Below are positions 9,234-17,447 of a stretch of 64,000 nt of DNA, piece by piece. Source of the DNA: Flavobacterium stagni (lineage in GTDB: Bacteria; Bacteroidota; Bacteroidia; Flavobacteriales; Flavobacteriaceae); assembly GCF_004122105.1 (NCBI RefSeq), contig NZ_SBKN01000005.1, positions 186,001 through 250,000 of the forward strand, in the 5' to 3' direction. A program made the position numbers and the translations under genes. The notes beneath the pieces are model-generated. The model saw nothing but the letters and a program-made list of their open reading frames with translations, ran no database searches and had not been told where the DNA came from. Numbering within the stretch: position 1 is the first letter of the stretch; each line of letters opens with the position of its first letter.

Positions 9234-10228
9234 TTTAAATAAAAATTAGCGTCAATCAAACGGTTACCAGTAGTGTCGTGTACAGCATAATTGAAACCGC
9301 CTTGCACGCAATAGGAACCATAATTCCCTTGTTTGTCAAGGGCGATAAATCCCACTTGAATATCTTTTAAATTCTTTTTCCGGTTTTGGGTCAGTTTCAC
9401 GATGCGCATCACGGCTTCTTCACAAGCTTGTTGCGGCGACTTCCCTTGGCGCATGAGTTCGACCACCAAATGGCACCCGGCAATTCGAATTACTTCTTCA
9501 CCATGTCCAGTAGCAGTAGCGGCACCAATTTCGTTATCGACATAGAGTCCGGCGCCAATTATCGGCGAATCCCCCACACGACCGTGCATTTTATAGGCCA
9601 TACCACTCGTGGTACAAGCGCCCGATAGATTCCCAGCTGCATCAAGAGCGATCATGCCAATGGTATCGTGATTTTCGATATTGACTTTGGGTTGGTACTG
9701 ACTGGTTTTCAGCCACTCTTTCCATTCTTTTTCTGAGGCTTCGACTAATAAATTCTCTTTTTTGAATCCTTGGGACAAAGCAAAATCCAGCGCTCCTTGA
9801 CCGACCAACATCACATGCGGTGTTTTTTCCATAACGGCACGCGCAACGGAAATAGGATGTTTGATATGTTCGAGACACGCCACCGAACCGATATTGGATA
9901 ATTCATCCATGATACAAGCATCGAGTGTCACTTTACCATCGCGATCGGGACGACCGCCATAACCCACACTGCGTTCGTTGGGATCACCTTCAGGAATGCG
10001 CACACCGGCTTCCACAGCATCGAGGGCGCGACCTTTTTTGGCTAAAATTTCCCATGCCGCTTCGTTAGCTTGTAAACCAAAATTCCATGTAGAGAGTACG
10101 ATGGGTTTTGTTCCTACTAAAGAAGGACTATCGGAACGTTCAGCAGCCTCAGTTTGCCAAGAAGTTAGCGATAAGCCAACCGTTCCCAGCGCGGCTGATT
10201 TTAAAAATTTACGACGTGTATTTTCCAT
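9230..10228 (-). CDS. Glycosylasparaginase (N4-(beta-N-acetylglucosaminyl)-L-asparaginase), Tat-exported
   Basis: A 332-residue Ntn-hydrolase that cleaves the GlcNAc-Asn bond left after deglycosylation. Residues 4-10 (TRRKFLK) are a twin-arginine signal followed by a hydrophobic stretch, so folded export to the periplasm is expected. The autoproteolysis site is NHDTIGM, with Thr189 as the predicted nucleophile and new N-terminus of the beta chain. GRVGDSPIIGAGLY and ATATGHGEE are conserved substrate-binding segments. The gene starts immediately after the hexosaminidase stop (TAAATG on the coding strand) and its stop overlaps the cutC start. It closely resembles the characterised Elizabethkingia (Flavobacterium) meningoseptica type of enzyme. 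Identification is secure. Confidence 0.95.
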   Translation of the reverse strand: MENTRRKFLKSAALGTVGLSLTSWQTEAAERSDSPSLVGTKPIVLSTWNFGLQANEAAWEILAKKGRALDAVEAGVRIPEGDPNERSVGYGGRPDRDGKVTLDACIMDELSNIGSVACLEHIKHPISVARAVMEKTPHVMLVGQGALDFALSQGFKKENLLVEASEKEWKEWLKTSQYQPKVNIENHDTIGMIALDAAGNLSGACTTSGMAYKMHGRVGDSPIIGAGLYVDNEIGAATATGHGEEVIRIAGCHLVVELMRQGKSPQQACEEAVMRIVKLTQNRKKNLKDIQVGFIALDKQGNYGSYCVQGGFNYAVHDTTGNRLIDANFYLK

Positions 10229-12493
10229 TTATTCCACGATTATTTCGTCCACAAAAAGCCAAGAACCATTACCGGCACCGGGCATTCCGTCTTGAATTTT
10301 ACCCTTATTTTTGGCCGTTACTTTCACGAATTGTGCTTTTACTTTTTTTCCTTTCCAATCCACATTCCCCTTTGCTTGTTGAATATCTGATTGGGAAAAA
10401 GTTTGAATTGTTTCGAATTTAATGCCATCGGTAGACACTTCGAAAACAATTTCATTGGGAAAATAAATCCAGCTCGACGGACTCTCGAGTGTCCCAACAT
10501 TCAAGTGCGTGATGGATTGTTTTTTACCCAAATCGATAAGAGCTACCATATCTTTTTCCCAAAACCCTAACCAATCGCGACCGAACTTTTGGGTATCCCC
10601 TTTGACACCATTCACTAAGGCAAAACTACCTCCAGCACTGTAGCGTTTATCGGGTTGATTTTGAAGATTGACCATACAACTGGTGGCTTTGTGTATGGTA
10701 AAAGCTTGTTCGGAAAGCGCACTTTTTTGGGTAGTTTCTTCAAAATAGGCCGCTTTCACCGTTTGGGATTGCTTTAGAGTTAGCGTATTGGAAAAAGTTG
10801 GCGATTGTGCGGTGGGCTGACTCCCGTCCACCGTATAATGAATATTGGCTTGGTTTTGGTTGGATTTCAACACATACAATACGCCATTTTCACCACCGGG
10901 ATTTGGCATGACCTCCGTAGTAATTTCGAATACTGCTTTACTAAAGTTGATTTTTTTGGTTTCCCATTCTTTAAAATGTTGGGTCACACGGTTAAAGTAA
11001 TTGGAATAATCATTGGCATTAGCCGTTCCCCACAACACTTCAGCAAGTGCCGTCATCCTTGGGAAAATCATGTATTCCACCTGTTCAAAAGTGGGAATAT
11101 ATTCCGTCCACACATTCGCTTGTGCGCCTAAAATATATTGCGCTTCGTCCGCATTGAGTTCGGTAGGAATGGGTTGATAGCTATACACTTTTTCCAATGG
11201 TGTATACCCGCCTATCGCTAAGGGTTCGTTTTTGGGTTCGCCCTGATAATGATCAAAATAACAATGTGAGCCGGGCGTCATCACTACTTGATGTTTTTGT
11301 TTTGCGGCAGCGATTCCGCCTTCGGTTCCCCGCCAACTCATCACGGCTGCATTCGGGGCTAAACCACCTTCGAGAATTTCGTCCCAACCGATGATTTTTT
11401 TGCCTTTAGCATTGACAAATTTCTCAATACGTTGGATAAAATAACTCTGTAATTCGTGTTCGTCTTTCAGGTTATTTTCCTTCATCCTTTTTTGGCAATT
11501 GGGACAGGCTTTCCAACGGGTTTTCGGACATTCGTCACCACCAATATGGATAAATTGTCCGGGGAATAAATTCATGACCTCTGTCAATACATCTTGTAAA
11601 AAAGTGAAGGTTTCTTCTTTGGGACAAAACACATCCTCGAGTACGCCCCATTCTTGGGCCACTTCAAAAGGTCCGCCCGTACAAGAATACTGCGGATAGG
11701 CCGCTAAAGCTGCACGCGCATGTCCGGGCATTTCAATTTCAGGAACAATCGTAATATGTCGGATGCGCGCATAATCCACCACATCACGGATATCAACTTC
11801 GGTGTAATAGCCGCCGTAACGTTCGGCATCAAACTTTTGGTCGTTGTAATGACCCACCATCGAACCGTTGCGCCACGCACCTACTTCGGTGAGCTTGGGA
11901 TACTTTTTAATTTCGATTCTCCAACCTTGATCATCGGTGAGGTGCCAATGGAAGGTATTGTATTTGTAGGCAGCGAGGTAATCGATGTATTTAAAGATGG
12001 CTTCTTTTGGAAAGAAATGCCGACTCACATCGAGGTGCATGCCGCGCCATTTGAATTTGGGGGCGTCTTGAATAATTCCGCAAGGAAACTGCAACTGATC
12101 TTTGGGAACATTAATGAGTAGTTGGGTTAAGGTTTGAAATCCGTATTGCACGCCGGTATAATCAGCTGCTTTTAGAAAAATAACTTTGGGGTTGATCTGA
12201 ATTTCGTAGGCTTCAGGAGCTAATTTGGGTTCGATTTGCACAATGATAGCATCCTCTACGATTCCCGCTTTATTGGTAACATACAGTGCTTTTTTACGCA
12301 AACGAATTTCCTTCATTAACGGTTCGGCTTCGGCATCCATATCCATAGGAGCCGAAATGATAAGGGTTTCTTTTACCGTAAAAAACCCATCGTGAAACTC
12401 GACATAATTCGGTTTTGGAATCAAAGGATAATTGGTTTGAGACCATGCCCATGAGGCTAGAAGAACAAAAAGCAAAGAAAGTTGCGTACGCAT
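10229..12493 (-). CDS. Beta-N-acetylhexosaminidase (GH20)
   Basis: A 754-residue exported hexosaminidase that removes terminal beta-GlcNAc/GalNAc. A signal peptide ends at WSQ (residue 19). An N-terminal GH20b domain covers about 22-140 and the GH20 catalytic barrel about 145-500, with HIGGDECPK giving the catalytic pair Asp320-Glu321. A chitobiase-type C-terminal domain (about 530-605, HYTVDGSQPTAQSP) is followed by a discoidin (F5/8C)-like module to the end. The attached modules suggest carbohydrate binding. It is the first gene of the four-gene N-glycan core operon and is followed without a gap by glycosylasparaginase. I saw no convincing TAnnTTTG element directly upstream; the region contains the terminator of the lipoprotein gene. 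Confidence 0.95.
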   Translation of the reverse strand: MRTQLSLLFVLLASWAWSQTNYPLIPKPNYVEFHDGFFTVKETLIISAPMDMDAEAEPLMKEIRLRKKALYVTNKAGIVEDAIIVQIEPKLAPEAYEIQINPKVIFLKAADYTGVQYGFQTLTQLLINVPKDQLQFPCGIIQDAPKFKWRGMHLDVSRHFFPKEAIFKYIDYLAAYKYNTFHWHLTDDQGWRIEIKKYPKLTEVGAWRNGSMVGHYNDQKFDAERYGGYYTEVDIRDVVDYARIRHITIVPEIEMPGHARAALAAYPQYSCTGGPFEVAQEWGVLEDVFCPKEETFTFLQDVLTEVMNLFPGQFIHIGGDECPKTRWKACPNCQKRMKENNLKDEHELQSYFIQRIEKFVNAKGKKIIGWDEILEGGLAPNAAVMSWRGTEGGIAAAKQKHQVVMTPGSHCYFDHYQGEPKNEPLAIGGYTPLEKVYSYQPIPTELNADEAQYILGAQANVWTEYIPTFEQVEYMIFPRMTALAEVLWGTANANDYSNYFNRVTQHFKEWETKKINFSKAVFEITTEVMPNPGGENGVLYVLKSNQNQANIHYTVDGSQPTAQSPTFSNTLTLKQSQTVKAAYFEETTQKSALSEQAFTIHKATSCMVNLQNQPDKRYSAGGSFALVNGVKGDTQKFGRDWLGFWEKDMVALIDLGKKQSITHLNVGTLESPSSWIYFPNEIVFEVSTDGIKFETIQTFSQSDIQQAKGNVDWKGKKVKAQFVKVTAKNKGKIQDGMPGAGNGSWLFVDEIIVE

Positions 12494-12522
12494 TTTTTAG
12501 TTTATATTGTTTAGGTAAATAT

Positions 12523-12550
12523 AAAAAAAAAGCCCCACCGAAGTGAGGCC
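12523..12550 (-). terminator. Intrinsic terminator with UUCG tetraloop
   Basis: On the minus strand GCCTCAC-TTCG-GTGGGGC forms a 7-bp stem (one G-U pair) capped by a C(UUCG)G tetraloop and is followed by nine T residues. It ends transcription of the lipoprotein gene 20 bases after its stop, just before the hexosaminidase start. Confidence 0.9.
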
Positions 12551-12570
12551 TATATTGAAATCTAAGTTGA

Positions 12571-13725
12571 TTATAAATTCAAAATCACATATTCTAAGAT
12601 ATAGGAAGTGTTTCCGATATTGCCTGAAGCGTGATTATGGAAAGTTGTATAATAAATGGTTCCACTATTGGCATTTCCTTGACAAGGTCCGAGTGTATCA
12701 CCGTGGGCTTGATGAGCTGCCCAAGCTGAAGCGCTTATGGTTATTGTAACATTAGAATTTGTCGCCTCATCGTGATGGCAGATGGTTACCCAACCCGTAT
12801 CGTCGCCACCAACGGGTGTACCTACTGCTCCACCCGAGAAATCCGTGTTGCGCACCATTAAAGGTTGGTTATTGGAAGGATTCATTACCAAAGCTTCCCA
12901 AAACGCTGGGTCATAGGCATTGATTTGTTCCCAACTTCCGAGATCGTAATCAATATTCAAGGTTGAAAATCCGATAGCGGCTGCTAAGTTAGCATCGGGA
13001 ATGGTGGCGCCATTGATGAACCCTGAAGCTCCGTTATTGATGGCACACATTTTATCGTCGGAGATAAAACCAAAGGGTAAGTTACACGAATTGGAGTTGG
13101 TGCCACCACCGGTTAAATAAGCAACGGCCCAATCGGAAGCATACAAACTACCTCCATTGGTTACAAAATTGGCAAGATTCGTATCAATTTGTGCATTAAG
13201 TGTATTTTGTTTCCCCCCACAATTCAAAAAGATAATATCGTATTGAGAAATGGTGGCATAATTGGCTAGATCGTTATGTGTAATGGACTGAATAGTATAC
13301 CCCAAAGATTGTACAATCAACTCGATTTTATCATAGGATCCCGGTACATAGGCCATATTGGCAACTTGTTCCAAACGACAAAGTGTGGGGTCTACTGTAA
13401 TTGTTTCGTCTTTCACAACATCAATTTCGAGAGTAGTCCTAAAATTGGATCCGTTACCTGTTTGAAGATATAAATCTCGATGTCCGGCGGGAGCTAATAG
13501 CGTAAACGTTCCATCAGCAGCAGTTCGGGTGTAATGGATCTCATTTTTAGAATCGAATACAAAAACGAGTGCACCACCGACAGGCTTCGATCCGTTTTTA
13601 ACCGTGAGCGTTCCTTTTACGGTTCCAGAAGGTTCGGTAATTTCACCTTGATTATCGTCTTTGCTACAACTAAGAAAAAAACTCATTAAAGTCGCAAGCG
13701 CTAAGAATACAATTTTGTTTTTCAT
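12571..13725 (-). CDS. Lipoprotein with carboxypeptidase-regulatory and GATase/ThuA-like domains
   Basis: A 384-residue lipoprotein. The signal MKNKIVFLALATLMSFFLSC ends at a lipobox with Cys20 followed by SKDDN, the usual Flavobacteriaceae surface-lipoprotein pattern. Residues 33-115 form a carboxypeptidase-regulatory-like beta fold (VKGTLTVKNGSKPVGGALVF). Residues 123-384 resemble a glutamine-amidotransferase-I/ThuA-like Rossmann domain (YDIIFLNCGGK, FVTNGGSLYASDWA, GTIYYTTFHNHASG). Between the last strands, residues about 312-348 contain a CHH...AHQAHGD...C module that is otherwise seen as a separate extracellular unit. Function is unknown. A -7 element lies about 50 bases upstream and a UUCG-capped terminator follows, so it is a single-gene unit. 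Confidence 0.8.
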   Translation of the reverse strand: MKNKIVFLALATLMSFFLSCSKDDNQGEITEPSGTVKGTLTVKNGSKPVGGALVFVFDSKNEIHYTRTAADGTFTLLAPAGHRDLYLQTGNGSNFRTTLEIDVVKDETITVDPTLCRLEQVANMAYVPGSYDKIELIVQSLGYTIQSITHNDLANYATISQYDIIFLNCGGKQNTLNAQIDTNLANFVTNGGSLYASDWAVAYLTGGGTNSNSCNLPFGFISDDKMCAINNGASGFINGATIPDANLAAAIGFSTLNIDYDLGSWEQINAYDPAFWEALVMNPSNNQPLMVRNTDFSGGAVGTPVGGDDTGWVTICHHDEATNSNVTITISASAWAAHQAHGDTLGPCQGNANSGTIYYTTFHNHASGNIGNTSYILEYVILNL

Positions 13726-13775
13726 GGGATTGGTTTTGGTTGGTAAAAAATTAAACTGTAGCGACTTGAGGAACT

Positions 13776-13783
13776 CAAATGTA
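13776..13783 (-). promoter_or_regulatory. Putative -7 promoter element of the lipoprotein gene
   Basis: The minus strand reads TACATTTG, a full match to the Bacteroidota TAnnTTTG element, 50 bases before the ATG. No TTG -33 element lies at the usual distance. Confidence 0.5.
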
Positions 13784-13812
13784 GCTAAATACTTTGTAAA
13801 AGCCTCATTTTC

Positions 13813-13846
13813 AACAAAAAAAATCCCCGCAATTGAGCGGGGATTA
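13813..13846 (-). terminator. Intrinsic terminator after membrane pyrophosphatase
   Basis: A 9-bp stem AATCCCCGC / GCGGGGATT with a 6-base loop is followed on the minus strand by a T-run. Confidence 0.92.
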
Positions 13847-13867
13847 GTATTTATTCGTTTTGACCGA

Positions 13868-16318
13868 TTATTTATGAGCTTCTGAACAGCATTCTTTGCC
13901 TTTCATTTCACCAATAAATTTTCCATCTTTATCATAATGTGACATGCATTTTTCTTTTTCTTCGGGAGAGCAACCTAAAGAATCGCACATTTTGGCACAT
14001 TCTTCTTTGGTCATGGAGGCACATTTGCTCATATCGCATTTGCCCATCATTTCTCCTTCGCATTTACCTTCACATTTTTCACCGGTACAATCGCCTTTAC
14101 AGTTTTCTTTTGAAGCGCACATTTCTTTTTTGGCGCATTCTTTTTTGTCCACTGTACTATGACCGTTACTTAAGATAGGTGCGATTACCAATCCAACCAA
14201 ACACGTTAATTTGATTAAGATGTTCATCGAAGGTCCTGAAGTATCCTTGAATGGATCCCCAACCGTGTCACCTGTTACAGCTGCTTTGTGCGCATCGGAA
14301 CCTTTGAAGGTCATTTCACCATTAATTTCAACTCCTGCTTCGAATGATTTTTTCGCGTTATCCCAAGCACCACCAGCATTGTTTTGGAAAATAGCCCACA
14401 ATACACCCGATACACAAACACCAGCCATATATCCTCCTAAGGCTTCAGGTCCCATTAATAAACCTAGAATAATTGGAGTAATGATTGTAATAGCACCTGG
14501 TAACATCATTTCGCGAAGTGCGGCTTTCGTAGAAATGTCCACACATTTTCCGTATTCAGGTTTGCCTGTTCCTTCCATAATACCTGGAATTTCACGGAAC
14601 TGACGACGAACTTCTTGCACCATATCCATGGCAGCTTTCCCAACGGATTGCATCGCTAAAGCCGAGAAAATTACGGGGATCATACCACCGATAAACAAGG
14701 CCGCCAAAACATCTGCTTTGAAAATATTAATACCATCAATTCCAGTGAAAGTAACATAAGCCGCAAATAAAGCCAATGCCGTCAATGCCGCAGAAGCAAT
14801 TGCAAAACCTTTACCAACAGCAGCAGTTGTATTTCCTACTGAGTCTAAAACGTCGGTGCGTTGACGCACTTCTTTAGGCAATTCACTCATTTCAGCAACA
14901 CCACCAGCATTATCTGCAATGGGTCCGAAAGCATCAATGGCTAACTGCATTGCTGTAGTGGCCATCATCGCAGAAGCAGCGATAGCTACTCCATAGAAAC
15001 CTGCCAAGAAATAAGCACCCCAAATCGCTGCAGCAAAAAGAATCACTGAACCGAAAGTAGACTTCATCCCTGTTGCAAGTCCGGCAATAATGTTGGTTGC
15101 AGCCCCTGTAGATGAATTTTGTACAATGTTTAAAACTGGTTTTTTACCTAAAGCGGTGAAGTATTCGGTAATCGCAGAAATCAACAAACCTACAGCTAAA
15201 CCTACTAAAGTTGCGTAGAATACGTTGATACGCGGCACTTCTTTCACCCCTTCACCAAAGAAATTCATATTGATTGTGGCGGGTAACATTTTGTCGATTA
15301 AGAACCAACAAGCCACTACTGTCAAGGCTAAAGAAATGTAGTTTCCTAAGTTTAAAGCACCTTGTACTTCAGCTTCTTTAGCATCGTTGTTTTTAATTTT
15401 CACAAAGAAAGTTCCAATGATCGAAGCTAAGATTCCGATACCTGCAATGGCAAGCGGTAATAAAATAGGTCCCATGTTTCCGAAAGCATCCGTAAATTGC
15501 GAACCACTGGCTTCGGTCATGTCTTTAATGATATAATTACCTAGAACCATTGACGCCAAAACGGTAGCCACATACGAACCAAACAAGTCGGCTCCCATAC
15601 CCGCTACGTCTCCAACGTTGTCTCCAACGTTATCCGCGATAGTTGCAGGGTTACGTGGATCGTCTTCGGGAATACCAGCTTCCACTTTTCCTACTAAGTC
15701 GGCACCTACGTCAGCGGCTTTGGTATAAATACCACCACCCACACGGGCAAACAAAGCAATTGATTCTGCTCCAAGCGAGAATCCGGCTAAGGTTTCCAAT
15801 ACCATAGACATATTATCATAGAAGGATTTTCCTTCGATGCCCATGAATTGGTTTAAGAATACTAAAAAGAAAATGCTCAAACCTAGTACGGCCAAACCGG
15901 CAACTCCCAATCCCATTACAGTTCCTCCTGAGAAGGAAACTTTCAAGGCTTGAGGCAAACTTGTTTTAGCTGCCTGTGTGGTGCGTACATTCGATTTTGT
16001 TGCGATGCGCATCCCGATATTTCCGGCTAAAGCTGAGAAGATTGCACCAAAAATGAACGCGACTACGATCATCCAATGCGAAACTCCAGAAATTTGGGAA
16101 ACGGCGAATAAAGCTACAGAAGCGATGACTACGAAAATAGCCAAAATTCGGTATTCGGCTTTCAGGAACGCCATGGCTCCTTCTTGAATACTTTTGGCAA
16201 TACTTTGCATGCGTTCATCACCGGCATCCTGTTTGTTTATCCATGAGGCTTTAATCCCCATGAATATCAATCCTAACACTGCCATAGCAATTGGCAGATA
16301 GATAAACATTTTCTCCAT
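13868..16318 (-). CDS. hppA: Membrane-bound ion-translocating pyrophosphatase with Cys/Met-rich C-terminal tail
   Basis: An 816-residue polytopic inner-membrane pump that couples PPi hydrolysis to H+ and/or Na+ export. The substrate-site signature [21 protein letters not shown] and [20 protein letters not shown] are intact. In [10 protein letters not shown] the alanine (not lysine) is the hallmark of the K+-dependent subfamily. About 16 transmembrane segments end near residue 715. Residues 724-816 then form a hydrophilic tail with 14 cysteines and many Met, Lys and Glu residues, absent from standard mPPases, which normally end shortly after the last helix. The ion specificity cannot be settled by eye. 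It is transcribed alone: the soluble pyrophosphatase gene upstream has its own terminator. Confidence 0.95.
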   Translation of the reverse strand: MEKMFIYLPIAMAVLGLIFMGIKASWINKQDAGDERMQSIAKSIQEGAMAFLKAEYRILAIFVVIASVALFAVSQISGVSHWMIVVAFIFGAIFSALAGNIGMRIATKSNVRTTQAAKTSLPQALKVSFSGGTVMGLGVAGLAVLGLSIFFLVFLNQFMGIEGKSFYDNMSMVLETLAGFSLGAESIALFARVGGGIYTKAADVGADLVGKVEAGIPEDDPRNPATIADNVGDNVGDVAGMGADLFGSYVATVLASMVLGNYIIKDMTEASGSQFTDAFGNMGPILLPLAIAGIGILASIIGTFFVKIKNNDAKEAEVQGALNLGNYISLALTVVACWFLIDKMLPATINMNFFGEGVKEVPRINVFYATLVGLAVGLLISAITEYFTALGKKPVLNIVQNSSTGAATNIIAGLATGMKSTFGSVILFAAAIWGAYFLAGFYGVAIAASAMMATTAMQLAIDAFGPIADNAGGVAEMSELPKEVRQRTDVLDSVGNTTAAVGKGFAIASAALTALALFAAYVTFTGIDGINIFKADVLAALFIGGMIPVIFSALAMQSVGKAAMDMVQEVRRQFREIPGIMEGTGKPEYGKCVDISTKAALREMMLPGAITIITPIILGLLMGPEALGGYMAGVCVSGVLWAIFQNNAGGAWDNAKKSFEAGVEINGEMTFKGSDAHKAAVTGDTVGDPFKDTSGPSMNILIKLTCLVGLVIAPILSNGHSTVDKKECAKKEMCASKENCKGDCTGEKCEGKCEGEMMGKCDMSKCASMTKEECAKMCDSLGCSPEEKEKCMSHYDKDGKFIGEMKGKECCSEAHK

Positions 16319-16361
16319 AAAGTTGGTTAGTTAGTTATAGAATTTAAATTATCAAATCGAA

Positions 16362-16369
16362 CAAAAATA
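16362..16369 (-). promoter_or_regulatory. Putative -7 promoter element of hppA
   Basis: The minus strand reads TATTTTTG, matching TAnnTTTG, about 44 bases upstream of the hppA ATG. No clear -33 TTG is present at 17-23 bases. Confidence 0.45.
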
Positions 16370-16561
16370 AAGAAAAATAAATACTAAGATTATGAATTTT
16401 GCCATTTTATTACAAATAAATGCCGAATAACCAATTTTCCTTGAATCAAGAGCCTTTTCGAAAGATAAGTCGTAAGCAAATCGTTAAATTTTCATCATTT
16501 TTTGGATATGAATCTGGATTTGCATTTCAAAAGTACTGTTGAAATTGAACGTATTAAAAAA

Positions 16562-16594
16562 CAAAAAGAGCGGGCAATAAACCCACTCTTTTTA
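16562..16594 (-). terminator. Intrinsic terminator after ppa
   Basis: AAAAAGAGCGGG pairs with CCCACTCTTTTT (one mismatch) around a 7-base loop, with T/A tracts built into the stem base. It lies about 45 bases after the ppa stop. Confidence 0.8.
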
Positions 16595-16638
16595 ATTTGA
16601 TTTGATAACAATAAACGCTAACTCAACGTATTTGTCAA

Positions 16639-17169
16639 TTATTTGATGCTAAATAATCCTTCTGGACGGTTTTCAATCGCTGCAAAACGATCGATACATT
16701 GCTGTAAGATTTCACGGGCTTCGTCAACATTCCCCCAACCGTGTACGTCTACTTTTTTATTTTCAAGATCTTTATATACTTCGAAAAAGTGCTCGATTTC
16801 TTTCAACAAGTGCGGATTCACATCTTGCAAATCGTTTAACTTGTTCCAAATAGGATCGGAAACTGGCACACAAATGATTTTCTCATCCGGACCTTTATCA
16901 TCGGCCATGTGGAACACCCCAATCGGTTTTACTTCCATTACACACATGGGAAACGTTGGTTCTGTGACTAAAACCAATACGTCTAATGGATCACCGTCTA
17001 ATGCAAGCGTTTCTGGAATAAATCCATAATCTGCTGGGTACATCATGGAAGAAAACAACATACGGTCGTAACGAATTTTCTTTAATTCAAAATCGTATTC
17101 GTATTTATTGCGGCTTCCTTTTGGGATTTCGATTAATACATCGAAAGTATTTTTATTATCTGCTGTCAT
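16639..17169 (-). CDS. ppa: Inorganic pyrophosphatase (family I)
   Basis: A 176-residue cytoplasmic enzyme that hydrolyses PPi to phosphate. I start it at the ATG at 17169, giving MTADNKNTFDVLIEIPKGSR; an in-frame TTG at 17184 would add five residues but fits neither length nor the promoter spacing as well. The active-site segments EIPKGSRNKYE, DYGFIPETLALDGDPLDVLV (metal-binding Asp residues) and the C-terminal KDLENKKVDVHGW are intact. The family usually has about 175 residues. It lies upstream of hppA on the same strand, but a terminator and separate promoters make independent transcription likely. Confidence 0.95.
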   Translation of the reverse strand: MTADNKNTFDVLIEIPKGSRNKYEYDFELKKIRYDRMLFSSMMYPADYGFIPETLALDGDPLDVLVLVTEPTFPMCVMEVKPIGVFHMADDKGPDEKIICVPVSDPIWNKLNDLQDVNPHLLKEIEHFFEVYKDLENKKVDVHGWGNVDEAREILQQCIDRFAAIENRPEGLFSIK

Positions 17170-17197
17170 AATCTTGCTGTTCAATTAACTGAGGGCG

Positions 17198-17229
17198 CAA
17201 ATTTACAGCGTGTTTCGACTATTCGCCAA
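17198..17229 (-). promoter_or_regulatory. Promoter of ppa
   Basis: On the minus strand TTG (17229-17227), a 21-base spacer and TAAATTTG (17205-17198) match the Bacteroidota -33/-7 consensus. The -7 element ends 29 bases before the ppa ATG. Confidence 0.65.
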
Positions 17230-17379
17230 AAAGATTTGCAAAAAAAAAATACACTTTCGACGCAATTGTGAATCCCTAATTTTTTTAACCGAAAAAATAG
17301 ACATCGTGTTTTTTTGGGTGATAATTTTTATGAATTTACTATACATTCCCACTAGCGTCTACAAAGTACATTTATGTCC

Positions 17380-17421
17380 AAAAAAAAACTGATTTTGAAA
17401 ACAAAAGTTCCAAAATCAGTC
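17380..17421 (-). terminator. Intrinsic terminator after DUF5686 gene
   Basis: A 10-bp stem ACTGATTTTG / CAAAATCAGT with a 13-base loop is followed on the minus strand by eight T residues. Confidence 0.85.
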
Positions 17422-17447
17422 TATTGTCTTGATTTGTAGTGACGTAC

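Larger units (their letters stand above)
16319..16638. other. Intergenic region between ppa and hppA
   Basis: About 320 bases without a credible gene. It holds the terminator of ppa (16562-16594) and an AT-rich stretch with a possible hppA -7 element at 16362-16369. I see no repeat or RNA gene in the rest. Confidence 0.7.

Noticed and set aside
16508..16600. 30-codon frame between hppA and ppa on the plus strand
   Set aside because: It runs through the ppa terminator, has no promoter element close upstream and no recognisable sequence.
16643..17029. 128-codon frame antisense to ppa
   Set aside because: Ser/Thr/Asn-rich complement of a conserved enzyme gene, without start signals.
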